A DNA stretch of 22,882 bases from contig CAJUSZ010000034.1 of assembly GCA_910589425.1 (NCBI GenBank), positions 507 to 23,388 on the forward strand. Direction: 5' to 3'. Under the pieces are notes generated by a model, which did not search any database, was not told the origin of the DNA, and worked only from the letters and a program-made list of their open reading frames with translations. The translations under genes and the position numbers were made by a program. Origin of the DNA: an uncultured Muribaculaceae bacterium (GTDB lineage: Bacteria; Bacteroidota; Bacteroidia; Bacteroidales; Muribaculaceae). Shown piece by piece: positions 1 to 8,174 of this stretch. Each line of letters opens with the position of its first letter. The stretch's first letter is position 1.

Positions 1-52
1 AACGACCCCGAGATTACAAATCACGTGCTCTGGCCAACTGAGCTAAAGAGGC
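1..52 (-). tRNA. tRNA-Thr (anticodon TGT), 3' part outside window
   Basis: Read on the minus strand, the tRNA begins at position 52 with GCCTCTTTAGCTCAG and runs through the D arm and anticodon arm before the window ends. The anticodon loop is TTTGTAA (20 down to 14), giving anticodon TGT (18-16), which decodes the threonine codon ACA. The variable region is present; the T arm and acceptor 3' strand are cut off. A consensus promoter lies just upstream (107-138). Confidence 0.92.
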
Positions 53-106
53 ATCGTTTTTCCAGTCTTTTCAACCTCCTTTGAAGTTGCCAACCGAAAT
101 CGAGTG

Positions 107-138
107 CAAAGATACAGCGACTTTTCGATTCCACCAAA
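107..138 (-). promoter_or_regulatory. Bacteroidetes-type promoter for tRNA-Thr
   Basis: On the minus strand TTTG (138-135) is followed after 20 nt by TATCTTTG (114-107). This is an exact match to the Bacteroidetes housekeeping consensus of a TTTG -33 box and a TAnnTTTG -7 box. Transcription should start near position 100, about 48 nt before the tRNA 5' end. Confidence 0.8.
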
Positions 139-211
139 TTTTTCAGAAAAAAAATCCCAAAAAATTTCCAAAAGCCCGTATATATCCTTTGTGAATGCGA
201 TTACACCGCCG

Positions 212-262
212 ATAATGCAACCAAGACGCAGAATGTCGGATGCTGCGCCCTGGCAACATTAT
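212..262 (-). other. Long imperfect hairpin just after glmS
   Basis: Arms 212-231 and 243-262 can pair over about 20 positions with several G-U wobbles and one or two mismatches, around an 11-nt loop. It starts 12 nt past the glmS stop codon on the same strand. No U-run follows directly; the nearest T-rich stretch on the minus strand is about 55 nt further on. It is therefore more likely a 3'-UTR stabilising or processing structure than a classical terminator, although a weak terminator remains possible. Confidence 0.4.
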
Positions 263-274
263 TTATCGTTAGTG

Positions 275-2119
275 CTACTCCACCGTAACGGATTTAGCGA
301 GATTGCGGGGCATATCAACATCCTTGCCCTTGTTGATCGCGATATAGTAGCTCAGCAGCTGCAACGGGACGCTTGTGATGATCGGGGTAAGGCATTCGGG
401 CACATCAGGCACCTCAAGCACATGGTCGGCAATATTGCGTATCGTCTCGTCCCCTTCTGTAACGACTGCTATGATGCTCCCCCCGCGTGCCTTCACCTGC
501 TGGACATTGCTCACTATCTTTTCGTAGAGATGATCCTTGGGGGCAATGATCACCGAAGGCATCTCCGCGTCGATAAGGGCGATCGGACCATGTTTCATCT
601 CGGCCGCCGGATATCCCTCCGCGTGAATGTAGGAGATCTCCTTAAGCTTCAACGCGCCTTCGAGCGCCACCGGATAGCTGTAACCACGACCCAGATAAAG
701 GAAGTTGCGGGCATAGGTGTAGATCAGCGACAGGCGCTCGATCTCGGGAGCGAGAGAGAGTACTTTCTCCACAAGCGACGGCAGCTTCAGGATCCAGTTT
801 CCGAGCTTCGCCACATCTTCTGGCGAAAGGGTCTTCTTCAACTCCCCTATCGTCATGGCCAGCAGAGTGAGTACCATCACCTGCCCTGTGAACGCTTTCG
901 TCGAGGCGACACCGATCTCCGGACCCACATGAATATAGGTTCCGCTATGGGTTTCCCTCGGGATAGACGACCCCACCACATTGCTTATGCCATAGACAAA
1001 CGCCCCCATTTTCCTGGCTATCTTTATTGCGGCGAGAGTATCGGCCGTCTCTCCGCTCTGGGAAATGGCGATGACAATATCGTCCGGCGTAAGAACGGGA
1101 TGGGAATAACGGAATTCGCTGGCATATTCCACCTCAACCGGTATATGACACATATCCTGGATGAGATACTTGCCTATAAGCGCCGAATGCCACGATGTTC
1201 CGCAGGCCACTATCACGATCCTGCGCGCGTTTATAAATGTATCGCGGTTGTCGCTGACTCCGTTGAGAGTTACAATCCGGCCATGATCCACCACGCGTCC
1301 ACGGATGCAGTCCAACAGGGTGGCCGGCTGCTCAAATATCTCCTTGAGCATGAAATGCGGATAACCGCCTTTCTCAAGCTGGGATATGGACATCTCAAGT
1401 TTCTTCACATCGATCTCATTCTCCTTATTGTCCAGAGAATACAGTTTCAGCGGCTCATGACGCCGTATGAGGGCGATCTCCTCTTCCTTGAGATAGACCA
1501 CATTGTCGGTGAATTCCACAAACGGAGACGCATCCGACGCGAGATAGAATTCATCATCCCCCACTCCGACCACCAGTGGGGAACTCTTGCGGGCGGCTAT
1601 GATGCAGTCGGGATTGTTTTTCTCTATTACCGCGATAGCATAGGCGCCGATCACCTGCTTCAAAGCCTCTCTCACAGCGTCGAGCAGTGAGCAGTCGTTC
1701 TGAAGCCGCACATATTCAATCAACTGTACGAGTACCTCGGTGTCGGTTTCTGAATGGAAAGTGCATCCATGCTCGACAAGAGCATCCTTAAGCACCTTGT
1801 AATTCTCTATGGTACCGTTGTGGACAAGAGCGAGATTGCCGTCCTCGCTATAGTGAGGGTGAGCATTGCAGTCCGAAGGCTCGCCGTGGGTGGCCCATCT
1901 GGTGTGGGCTATGCCGATATGGGAATCCACATTCTTGTCCTTGCAAAAATTCTCAAGGACGCTGACTTTTCCCATTGTCTTATATACGTTGAGTTTCCCT
2001 TTTTTATCCACAAGAGCTATACCGGCACTGTCATAACCGCGATACTCCAGACGATGAAGGCCTCCTATCAGCACATTATATGCATTGCCATCGCCGAGAT
2101 AACCTACTATTCCACACAT
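275..2119 (-). CDS. glmS: Glutamine--fructose-6-phosphate aminotransferase (isomerizing)
   Basis: The enzyme makes glucosamine-6-phosphate from fructose-6-phosphate and glutamine, the entry step to UDP-GlcNAc for peptidoglycan and lipopolysaccharide. The 614 residues are the normal full length. The protein begins MCGIVGYLG, so Cys2 becomes the N-terminal nucleophile of the class II glutamine amidotransferase domain (about residues 1-220, with HTRWATHGEPSDCNAHPH). Two SIS sugar-isomerase domains follow; ACGTSWHSA and SQSGETADT mark the first. The end, PRNLAKSVTVE, is the conserved C-terminus of the family. The start is fixed because Cys must follow Met. The gene is a single-gene unit with its own leader of about 150 nt. 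I see no self-cleaving glmS ribozyme in the leader. Confidence 0.98.
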   Translation of the reverse strand: MCGIVGYLGDGNAYNVLIGGLHRLEYRGYDSAGIALVDKKGKLNVYKTMGKVSVLENFCKDKNVDSHIGIAHTRWATHGEPSDCNAHPHYSEDGNLALVHNGTIENYKVLKDALVEHGCTFHSETDTEVLVQLIEYVRLQNDCSLLDAVREALKQVIGAYAIAVIEKNNPDCIIAARKSSPLVVGVGDDEFYLASDASPFVEFTDNVVYLKEEEIALIRRHEPLKLYSLDNKENEIDVKKLEMSISQLEKGGYPHFMLKEIFEQPATLLDCIRGRVVDHGRIVTLNGVSDNRDTFINARRIVIVACGTSWHSALIGKYLIQDMCHIPVEVEYASEFRYSHPVLTPDDIVIAISQSGETADTLAAIKIARKMGAFVYGISNVVGSSIPRETHSGTYIHVGPEIGVASTKAFTGQVMVLTLLAMTIGELKKTLSPEDVAKLGNWILKLPSLVEKVLSLAPEIERLSLIYTYARNFLYLGRGYSYPVALEGALKLKEISYIHAEGYPAAEMKHGPIALIDAEMPSVIIAPKDHLYEKIVSNVQQVKARGGSIIAVVTEGDETIRNIADHVLEVPDVPECLTPIITSVPLQLLSYYIAINKGKDVDMPRNLAKSVTVE

Positions 2120-2283
2120 ATTTTTCCTGTAATTATATTATGTTTTCCACGTGAAATGCACTGAATCCGCATTGCATCACCCGCAACAGACACACGCTTT
2201 CCGCTAAAAACAGCCTTAAGAAGATTTGTATACTACACTGCACTGTTTAAATAACAGCCAATTGTCATAATGTTTTTATGATG

Positions 2284-2313
2284 CAAATTTAGCAAAAAAA
2301 TTTCATACTGAAA
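2284..2313 (-). promoter_or_regulatory. Likely glmS promoter
   Basis: On the minus strand TAAATTTG (2291-2284) matches the -7 consensus TAnnTTTG. A TTTC at 2313-2310, 18 nt upstream, is a near match to the -33 TTTG. Transcription would start near 2277, giving glmS a leader of roughly 155 nt. Within the 371-nt gap 2120-2490 I otherwise see only the terminator of the next gene upstream (2391-2430). Confidence 0.5.
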
Positions 2314-2390
2314 TAAGATATTTGTTTTTAGACATCATTATCCGAATTTTATGAGACGCACTCTTACTCTTTCGTCTACCGAAACTGACA

Positions 2391-2430
2391 GAAAAAAATC
2401 ACCCGGCACCGCTTGAACAGCGATGCCGGG
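2391..2430 (-). terminator. Rho-independent terminator of the 2491-3795 gene
   Basis: The inverted repeat 2402-2413 / 2419-2430 (cccggca, one mismatch, then cgct, against its complement) has a 5-nt loop. On the minus strand it is followed by a T-run (2397-2391). It lies about 60 nt after the stop codon. Confidence 0.85.
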
Positions 2431-2490
2431 ATTCTTCTCAGTTGATTATCCAAGCGGCTCACAGAATTTATCTGTGATTCACTTCGGTTT

Positions 2491-3795
2491 TTAACGAACC
2501 ACTACCTTGCTTACTTTTGAACCCTGACGTTTCACAAGGATCTGGCCTTTCTCAGGATTGACCACACGCATACCCTGGAGCGTGAAGTATTCCACAGGAG
2601 CGTTTTCTTCCGTTCCTATCATTTCCACGGAATTGGTGTCGAACGGATCTTTCTCAAGAACCAGCTTAGTCTGCATCTTGTCAACAAGCGACGCCCCATT
2701 CTGAGACTGCCATGAATACATCTTTCCGTCTCCGGTTGAGAAGCGACATGTGGGGATCGATATCACTTTGTCCTTGTATGTGGACCATGCAGGAATCTGA
2801 TTGCCGAGCTGTTCCTTGATCTGAGCGGCAGAGAAGCCCTGACCTACATAGAAACCCTCGATATTTGTAGCGCAGATCTTATCAGTACCGTTCTTGACTC
2901 CGGTATAAATTTTGTCTTCAACCTGAACGAAGTCCACGTCCTCGAGAGAGATAACCACATAGCCACCCTTTGTCTCCGCTGCCTGTTTGAGCGGGCTGCC
3001 GGAAGCTGCATAAGGATTGTCAAGACGAAGGAGCTTGGGATTCTCGACATTCTGCTGAACCTTTACAGTCCAGGGATACTTTTCGGGATCATTTCCAGTT
3101 CCTGGCATAATCCAGCCGTCGATAAACTCTGCATTGCAAAGATCTTTCCATCCTTCATTCGGATCGCCCTGCGACACAGCGCATGTCATCGAGAATGCAT
3201 GGCCGAGCAAGTACCATCCGGCATTCTCATTGGTGGGATCACCGAGTGCCCATACGGCTAATTCAGGGAACGTAATGGTGTTGCCGCTGATTGTTCCCAC
3301 AAGCGCATCCATGGATGACGCGCCCGCCATAAGCTTGCCCTCATCGCTGACATCCTTGAAATAGAGCATCACATCGCCATCAGAGTCTTTGCCGAGAAGC
3401 TGTTTGTTTGAGATCGAGAACGTGCCTTTCTCAAGATCAACCACAGCGACAAAGTCCTTTAGTCCGGACACATTGATAATACCCGAGACCGAGACTTCAC
3501 CTTTGGCTGCATCTTTTATCGCTACAGTATATGTTCGTGTCTGAGGGCCGGACTGACCATCAAGCAAACTGTTATAGTTCACATCCCAATCGCCTACGAG
3601 ATCATCGAGTTTTGTGAATCCGGCAGCACGCATCGGAGCCTGAGTGTCGACAGCCATAGGCATAGATTCGATTTTTGTAAGCTTGTTCATCTCCACTTTA
3701 CCTGTGGACGTCTGACGGACTGCAGGCGTTGCAGCAACCGCTGTCATGAAAAGGCTGCATGCTACAGCACCAATCATTGTGTAACTTTTTTTCAT
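2491..3795 (-). CDS. Secreted protein with short C-terminal sorting-like tail
   Basis: Function unknown. The 434 residues start with a clear Sec signal peptide (MKKSYTMIGAVACSLFMTAVAA, cleavage near residue 22). A beta-rich domain follows from about 65 to 205 (DLVGDWDVNYN, then alternating strands), of the kind seen in secreted Bacteroidales proteins. A second module at about 211-262 (DPNEGWKDLCNAEF ... LLRLDNPY) matches a module that occurs twice in the neighbouring 4101-5480 product. The last 33 or so residues (YFTLQGMRVVNPEKG ... SKVSKVVVR) are shared with both neighbours and resemble shortened T9SS-type tails. The gene has its own promoter and terminator. Residue order suggests an exported or surface-attached beta protein; substrate and partner cannot be read from the sequence. 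Confidence 0.85.
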   Translation of the reverse strand: MKKSYTMIGAVACSLFMTAVAATPAVRQTSTGKVEMNKLTKIESMPMAVDTQAPMRAAGFTKLDDLVGDWDVNYNSLLDGQSGPQTRTYTVAIKDAAKGEVSVSGIINVSGLKDFVAVVDLEKGTFSISNKQLLGKDSDGDVMLYFKDVSDEGKLMAGASSMDALVGTISGNTITFPELAVWALGDPTNENAGWYLLGHAFSMTCAVSQGDPNEGWKDLCNAEFIDGWIMPGTGNDPEKYPWTVKVQQNVENPKLLRLDNPYAASGSPLKQAAETKGGYVVISLEDVDFVQVEDKIYTGVKNGTDKICATNIEGFYVGQGFSAAQIKEQLGNQIPAWSTYKDKVISIPTCRFSTGDGKMYSWQSQNGASLVDKMQTKLVLEKDPFDTNSVEMIGTEENAPVEYFTLQGMRVVNPEKGQILVKRQGSKVSKVVVR

Positions 3796-3936
3796 AAAGA
3801 AACTTTTGGTTAGAAATTGTATAGGTTGATGAATTCTTTTAAAATATCAAAAATGGAATCGATCGAAGTGAGATCTCTATAGCAATGCCGATCCGATTTC
3901 TGAAATGAGAAAATGGAAAAATTTACTTTTCAATCG

Positions 3937-3967
3937 CAAAGTTAAACAAATTTTTTAATCCGGCAAC
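3937..3967 (-). promoter_or_regulatory. Promoter of the 2491-3795 gene
   Basis: The minus strand shows GTTG (3967-3964), 19 nt, then TAACTTTG (3944-3937), a good match to the Bacteroidetes TTTG/TAnnTTTG pair. The start of transcription would be near 3930, leaving about a 135-nt leader. The rest of the 305-nt gap (3796-4100) holds only that leader and the terminator of the next unit. Confidence 0.6.
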
Positions 3968-4036
3968 ATTTTTTCAGCACTAATTTTCGGACATCGCGGA
4001 TCAACCCCGATTCCCCGGTGCCTACAGCATTCCCCA

Positions 4037-4075
4037 GAAAACATTATTGCGCCCGGAATGTGATCCCGGGCGCAA
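4037..4075 (-). terminator. Terminator of the 5504-6694 / 4101-5480 unit
   Basis: A perfect 10-bp stem (4047-4056 with 4066-4075) closes a 9-nt loop, 25 nt after the stop codon of the 4101-5480 gene. On the minus strand it is followed by a modest T-rich run (TAATGTTTTC). Confidence 0.75.
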
Positions 4076-4100
4076 CACTCTTTATCATTGATATGACTGA

Positions 4101-5480
4101 TCAATCCATCAGTACTTTCGACGATTTTCCATTACGGACTCTGATCACCATCCGTCCCTTTTCGGGGTTGTCGATACGGATTCCCTGAAGAGTATAGTAC
4201 ACCGCAGGCGACTCATTATCATCAGCAAGCGACATGTCCACACCGTCTGTTGCGGGCAGCACTACCTTAAACGTATTCTCCTTATTGACCGTGAACACTC
4301 CCTGGCTGTCTTTGGAGAATTGGGAATAAAGCGTAGGATATTTCGCACCTTTGAGGTCGAACATGGCATTCGGAAAAGTCAGAGTCCCATCCACAAACGT
4401 ACCGAAACAGTCGGGAGCCGCAGATTTCACGGCCGCATATCCGCTCGAAGCAACGAGCAGCCCGGCCTGACATCCGGCTGTGAGCATTCCGCCGTCATCA
4501 GCACTGTAGAGAATACCGGACTCAAAGCTGTCGAACCATGCATCAGGAGCTTTTTCCGTATTTATCACAAGATAACGTGTCGGAGTGGAGGAATAAGACA
4601 GATTATAGCGTGAATTCTCCCATGTGAGATACGGATTGACCAGCCTGTAGATGGCAGGGTTCTCCTTGTTGCGCTGGGCCTCTACCTGAAGAATCTGCGG
4701 TTCGATGTTTTCAAACACACCGGACACAAACACTTCAGTGAACGATGCGTTGCCTATCTTCTCCCATCCTTCATTCGGATCTATCTCTTTTGCACCGGGC
4801 ATTACGACGCTGAAGTTGTTGTTGATATTGCCCATATAGACCTTCGTATCCTTTGAGAAAGTGATCACAAACACCGCTATGGATTGCGTGCCGTTTTTGA
4901 AAGTCTGCTCAGCCGTGATGTTTCCTTCCTCATAACGTGCGAGAGAAGCAGGCGCGCCGGAGGCGATCTGTGCGAGAGTATAGCCATTGTTATACAGGCT
5001 CGATGCATTCATCTTGACCGCTATCTCTCCTCCGTCTCCATCCATGTCGAGCGTATAGCCGGTTGAGAAGTCGAAAAAGTAGACATACTGGTTATTTATA
5101 ACCTCAAACTCGATATAGTGATCCTTGGTGGAATCGTATGTCAACAGCGTAGGCTGCGGATTTTCCCAGCTTTTATAAGGGTTCACCATCCTGTAGCGGT
5201 CCGTATTGGCTGAATTCTGCTCAAACTCCACCTCAAGGGTCTGGGACGGAAGGCCCAAAGTACCGAACACGAGATCCGTATATTTTCCCTTGCCTATGGA
5301 TTTCCACTCGCCCTCGGCTTCTGCCGGTGTTCCACATCCCACTCCCGGGAGAGCGGTTGTCTCAAACGATTCGCGTCCGGCCAAAGCGACATGATTGGTC
5401 GTCGATACGGGAACTGCGGCATTTGCTGTCAGCATCAGAGCCGAGGCCGCAGTTCCCATGAGAGTACTGATTTTTTTCAT
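4101..5480 (-). CDS. Secreted protein with two tandem surface modules and sorting-like tail
   Basis: Function unknown. The 459 residues open with a signal peptide (MKKISTLMGTAASALMLTANA, cleavage near 21-22). Two copies of one module follow. Copy one, about 57-225, has GEWKSIGKGKYTDLVFG ... YRMVNPYKSWEN. Copy two, about 238-410, has EGWEKIGNASFTEVFVSG ... YRLVNPYLTWEN. From memory, this module (a W-x-x-(I/L)-G start, then an (L/M)VNPY signature) recurs in Bacteroidetes extracellular proteins. The tail YYTLQGIRIDNPEKG ... KSSKVLMD matches the two neighbouring proteins. The start lies only 23 nt after the stop of 5504-6694 with no terminator between, so the two are probably co-transcribed. Surface or extracellular location is inferred from the signal peptide and tail. 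Confidence 0.85.
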   Translation of the reverse strand: MKKISTLMGTAASALMLTANAAVPVSTTNHVALAGRESFETTALPGVGCGTPAEAEGEWKSIGKGKYTDLVFGTLGLPSQTLEVEFEQNSANTDRYRMVNPYKSWENPQPTLLTYDSTKDHYIEFEVINNQYVYFFDFSTGYTLDMDGDGGEIAVKMNASSLYNNGYTLAQIASGAPASLARYEEGNITAEQTFKNGTQSIAVFVITFSKDTKVYMGNINNNFSVVMPGAKEIDPNEGWEKIGNASFTEVFVSGVFENIEPQILQVEAQRNKENPAIYRLVNPYLTWENSRYNLSYSSTPTRYLVINTEKAPDAWFDSFESGILYSADDGGMLTAGCQAGLLVASSGYAAVKSAAPDCFGTFVDGTLTFPNAMFDLKGAKYPTLYSQFSKDSQGVFTVNKENTFKVVLPATDGVDMSLADDNESPAVYYTLQGIRIDNPEKGRMVIRVRNGKSSKVLMD

Positions 5481-5503
5481 TTATCCAATGCTTTATTTAT
5501 TGT

Positions 5504-6694
5504 TTATGGTATTAGTATCTTTTCCACTTTGCTGCCGCAGCGGCGGATCAGCAGCTGGCCGGAAGCCGGATTGGCAACTCTCACACCCTGGAATGTGAAG
5601 TATTCCGGAATGGCTCCGTCATCTCCGGAGATCTCCATCACTGTCGTGCCGGCTTTTGCAAACGACACATCAAACGACGTAGTGGATATTTCCGAAACCG
5701 CTTTATTTCCCTTACGGTCAAAAATAGACCACGACGGGATGCTCACTTTGTATAGATCCGGCTCGCCTCCGTGTGTCAGTGTTCCAACTATATCTCCGCC
5801 CTCCGTTGATGCATAATAGAGATCGGTAGTCGTAGTGTCGTCTATTTTGACATCATTGCGCCACAATGTGACGGGAGCCTTGCACGTTCCGGCCGAGAAA
5901 TCAACTTTGAAGTCAACACGCGAGTCGTATCCGTAGCCGCCAAAATTATAAATGGCGAAAGAGGACTCAGACGGCTCTATATATGCCGGACAGTAGTCTG
6001 TCCTCGCCATCTCTTTGTCGTATATCCCCATCACGGTGTTGAATTTGTTCATGATTATCTGGCCGATGAAATCCACGCCTTTGTCTACCTTTTCGCCAAC
6101 CGCATCTGGAAAACTCGTTACAATGAGACATTCCACCGGATAGCCCGATTCCCTCACTTCGCATTTATAGGTAATGCTCCGGTCAGGATTGACATTCAGC
6201 ACTATCGGACGGTCCTGAAGAATATCGGTGTCCCAGTCGCTGATGTATATGTATGCCGGATAGTCTCCGTATTTTCCAAGGCTTGCGCCTGCCGGTATCG
6301 AGATTGTCTGAGCCTCGTAGTCGAACGTGGCTTTAACGCGGGAGATAGGCACCTCCGGATAGACGGATGTGTCCCAATCCGCCCAGAATCCGTTCATTAT
6401 GATCTCATCAGGCTCTTCTCCGGCCACTATTTCCGGGATGCAGTAATAGTAGAGCCACCCTCCGGGATTCATGTAACGGTATTCGTCGTATACGTAGTCG
6501 CCCAATATCTGGTTTCTTGACAACTTCACGTCAGAACGTGTCTTGGCGGGGACTGCTTCTGCGTTTCTGACCAGACTCTTGGTCTGCTCCTGATGAAGTT
6601 TCAGATGATTTTTCGATAGATGTGTCGGCGCGATCGCCATAACCTGCGATGCAGCTAAAGCTGCAAGCGCCAATGAAAATGTAATCTTTTTCAT
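5504..6694 (-). CDS. Secreted protein with sorting-like tail, first gene of a two-gene unit
   Basis: Function unknown. The 396 residues begin with a signal peptide (MKKITFSLALAALAASQVMA). The mature part is rich in aromatic and acidic residues with likely beta strands (for example NQILGDYVYDEYRYMNPGGW, IYISDWDTDILQ, FAIYNFGGYGYDSRVDF). This layout is typical of secreted Bacteroidales proteins built from beta-sandwich repeats. It lacks the VNPY module of its two relatives but has the same tail (YFTFQGVRVANPASG ... SKVEKILIP). It is transcribed first, from the promoter at 6765-6796, and leads into the 4101-5480 gene after 23 nt. Confidence 0.85.
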   Translation of the reverse strand: MKKITFSLALAALAASQVMAIAPTHLSKNHLKLHQEQTKSLVRNAEAVPAKTRSDVKLSRNQILGDYVYDEYRYMNPGGWLYYYCIPEIVAGEEPDEIIMNGFWADWDTSVYPEVPISRVKATFDYEAQTISIPAGASLGKYGDYPAYIYISDWDTDILQDRPIVLNVNPDRSITYKCEVRESGYPVECLIVTSFPDAVGEKVDKGVDFIGQIIMNKFNTVMGIYDKEMARTDYCPAYIEPSESSFAIYNFGGYGYDSRVDFKVDFSAGTCKAPVTLWRNDVKIDDTTTTDLYYASTEGGDIVGTLTHGGEPDLYKVSIPSWSIFDRKGNKAVSEISTTSFDVSFAKAGTTVMEISGDDGAIPEYFTFQGVRVANPASGQLLIRRCGSKVEKILIP

Positions 6695-6764
6695 TTGAGT
6701 TAATAATTAAGAATGATGAATAATAAAGCAGACAAATACATTGTCTGAGTGGAATCTCCGGGAG

Positions 6765-6796
6765 CAAAGTTAATACAAAGAGATGAAATATGCAAG
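6765..6796 (-). promoter_or_regulatory. Promoter of the 5504-6694 / 4101-5480 unit
   Basis: On the minus strand CTTG (6796-6793), 20 nt, then TAACTTTG (6772-6765). The -7 box is identical to that of the 2491-3795 gene, so the two paralogue units may be expressed under similar conditions. Confidence 0.6.
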
Positions 6797-6849
6797 AATC
6801 AGGTTGTGCTTTGTGAAAATCTGCGTATGTGTATGTGGCCGGAATTCGG

Positions 6850-6885
6850 GAAAACGAACAAAACCCCGCTTTACTGGCAGGGTTT
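6850..6885 (-). terminator. Terminator of the 6913-7410 gene
   Basis: A 9-position stem (6861-6869 with 6877-6885, one mismatch) with a 7-nt loop starts 28 nt after the stop codon. On the minus strand the T-rich TTTTGTTCGTTTT follows. Confidence 0.75.
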
Positions 6886-6912
6886 CGTACATCGACATAT
6901 ACTTATTCTATT

Positions 6913-7410
6913 CTACTTCACGGCAACACCGTCTCCCTGTGCCACCACTTCGTCTGACAAGGTGCTGTCCGGCGAAGGCATCTCCTCGATCAACCCCTCC
7001 ACCTCAGGGTCTGTCTCCACCGATGCCCAGTCGGGAGCTGTAAACCAGAAATACTTCGCGTATGCATCCGTTTTCGCCACATTATCTTCCCCGACCTCGG
7101 CCTTGGTCGATCTTGACAGCACGCGGTTGAAGGCATCGTAATAGGGATACTTCAGTCTGAGATCGGCAAGCTCGCCGGTCTTTGCCGCGGCTTCTTCCGA
7201 ATCGGCCGGAAGATTATCGATAGCGTCCTGAAGAGGCTGGGCTTTCTCCGCGAAGTTTCCAAGATAGTCTATGATGACGGAATAATCCTCCTGTGTCAGC
7301 GTCTCCCCGTCAGTAATCCTGTCGTTGACACGTTTGGCTTCTTCTGATGAAGAACATGAAGCCATGATCAAGCCGATGAGTCCGATCATCAGCAGTCTGA
7401 ATCTATTCAT
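6913..7410 (-). CDS. Small predicted lipoprotein, function unknown
   Basis: The 165 residues start with a lipoprotein signal (MNRFRLLMIGLIGLIMASC), with lipobox MASC and the lipidated cysteine at residue 19. The mature part is acidic and looks helical (EEAKRVNDRITDGETLTQED, then a heptad-like FAEKAQPLQDAIDNLPADSEEA). I recognise no named family. It probably sits on the inner or outer membrane facing the periplasm. It starts 38 nt after the NYN-domain gene on the same strand with no terminator between, so the two are probably one transcript; no clear promoter separates them. Confidence 0.8.
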   Translation of the reverse strand: MNRFRLLMIGLIGLIMASCSSSEEAKRVNDRITDGETLTQEDYSVIIDYLGNFAEKAQPLQDAIDNLPADSEEAAAKTGELADLRLKYPYYDAFNRVLSRSTKAEVGEDNVAKTDAYAKYFWFTAPDWASVETDPEVEGLIEEMPSPDSTLSDEVVAQGDGVAVK

Positions 7411-7448
7411 AATAATTGTCGTTATATTGGATACACAAGTCTATTCAT

Positions 7449-8099
7449 TCAAAAATCATTGCCTAATGGCTCGGCTCCGCTGTCGCGTAGACGATACAGG
7501 AGTTTCTGCTTGAGCGAAGGATCCGTGGATGTCAGTCTCGACAGTTCCCAATGATGGCCGGCTTCCTCCTTGAGCAAAGGAGATGTGGCGTCGGTGCCGG
7601 CGAGATTCCACGTAAGCAGCACAGTCTTTATCTTGAGTGCCTTGAGTTTTCTGACAAGCATCTCATGGTCGGCATCGCCTGTCAGCAACACCACATAATC
7701 GAACTTACGGAACGTGGCGAGTTCATAAGCCTCCAGGGCAAACCATACGTCGATACCTTTCTCGATCACTTGCGTCTCTCCGTCGCGTTCCAGTTCCCGG
7801 AGATGCTTGTAGTGGAATATCACATCGTTCTCGATCAAGGTATCCTCGAATTTCCTTTCATTATACAGCAGATGCTTGTCATACGCCTCTCTGACCCGAA
7901 ACCGGCCCCGGAAATAATGAGCTTCCGTGATCTGGCAATCAGCAGGGTTCACATGCTCGTCGGCTGCAAGGCGGCGGCTGATGTATTCAAAGAGCGAACG
8001 CACCCGGATGATGCTGCTCTCTATCTGCTTCAGCGCGCGGTTGATCTTAGCGTAGTATCCTCCGTCGATGAAAACCCCAACTGATATATATCCTGTCAT
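7449..8099 (-). CDS. NYN domain protein (LabA/DUF88-like, predicted PIN-fold ribonuclease)
   Basis: NYN domains are PIN-like metal-dependent RNases. The fold's acidic residues are visible: Asp12 in VGVFIDGGYY, Asp117 in KGIDVWFALEAYELA, and Asp142/Asp144 in VVLLTGDADHEMLVRKL. The order and spacing fit the LabA/DUF88 group. The 216-residue length leaves about 40 residues after the domain (SRLTSTDPSLKQKLLYRL) with no recognised motif. There is no signal peptide, so it is cytoplasmic. A role in RNA processing or decay follows from the family; the actual substrate is unknown. The gene leads into a lipoprotein gene 38 nt downstream. I found no convincing promoter in the AT-rich 60 nt before its start. 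Confidence 0.88.
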   Translation of the reverse strand: MTGYISVGVFIDGGYYAKINRALKQIESSIIRVRSLFEYISRRLAADEHVNPADCQITEAHYFRGRFRVREAYDKHLLYNERKFEDTLIENDVIFHYKHLRELERDGETQVIEKGIDVWFALEAYELATFRKFDYVVLLTGDADHEMLVRKLKALKIKTVLLTWNLAGTDATSPLLKEEAGHHWELSRLTSTDPSLKQKLLYRLRDSGAEPLGNDF

Positions 8100-8174
8100 A
8101 ACGGTTCTTGTTTAATTAATAAGTAACTTTTTAAAATTAGTTGTAATTTAAAATTCTTATCAGCAACCCTACGG

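Noticed and set aside
104..1690. A 528-codon open frame on the plus strand opposite glmS
   Set aside because: It lies antisense to the clearly conserved glmS, gives no recognisable domain, and is rich in His/Arg as expected from the reverse of a codon-biased gene.
2120..2280. Possible glmS ribozyme in the glmS leader
   Set aside because: I could not find the ribozyme core; it is known mainly from Firmicutes and the leader here looks unstructured apart from AT-rich sequence.
7551..8084. A 177-codon plus-strand frame opposite the NYN gene
   Set aside because: Antisense to a gene with clear NYN motifs; no independent evidence of coding.
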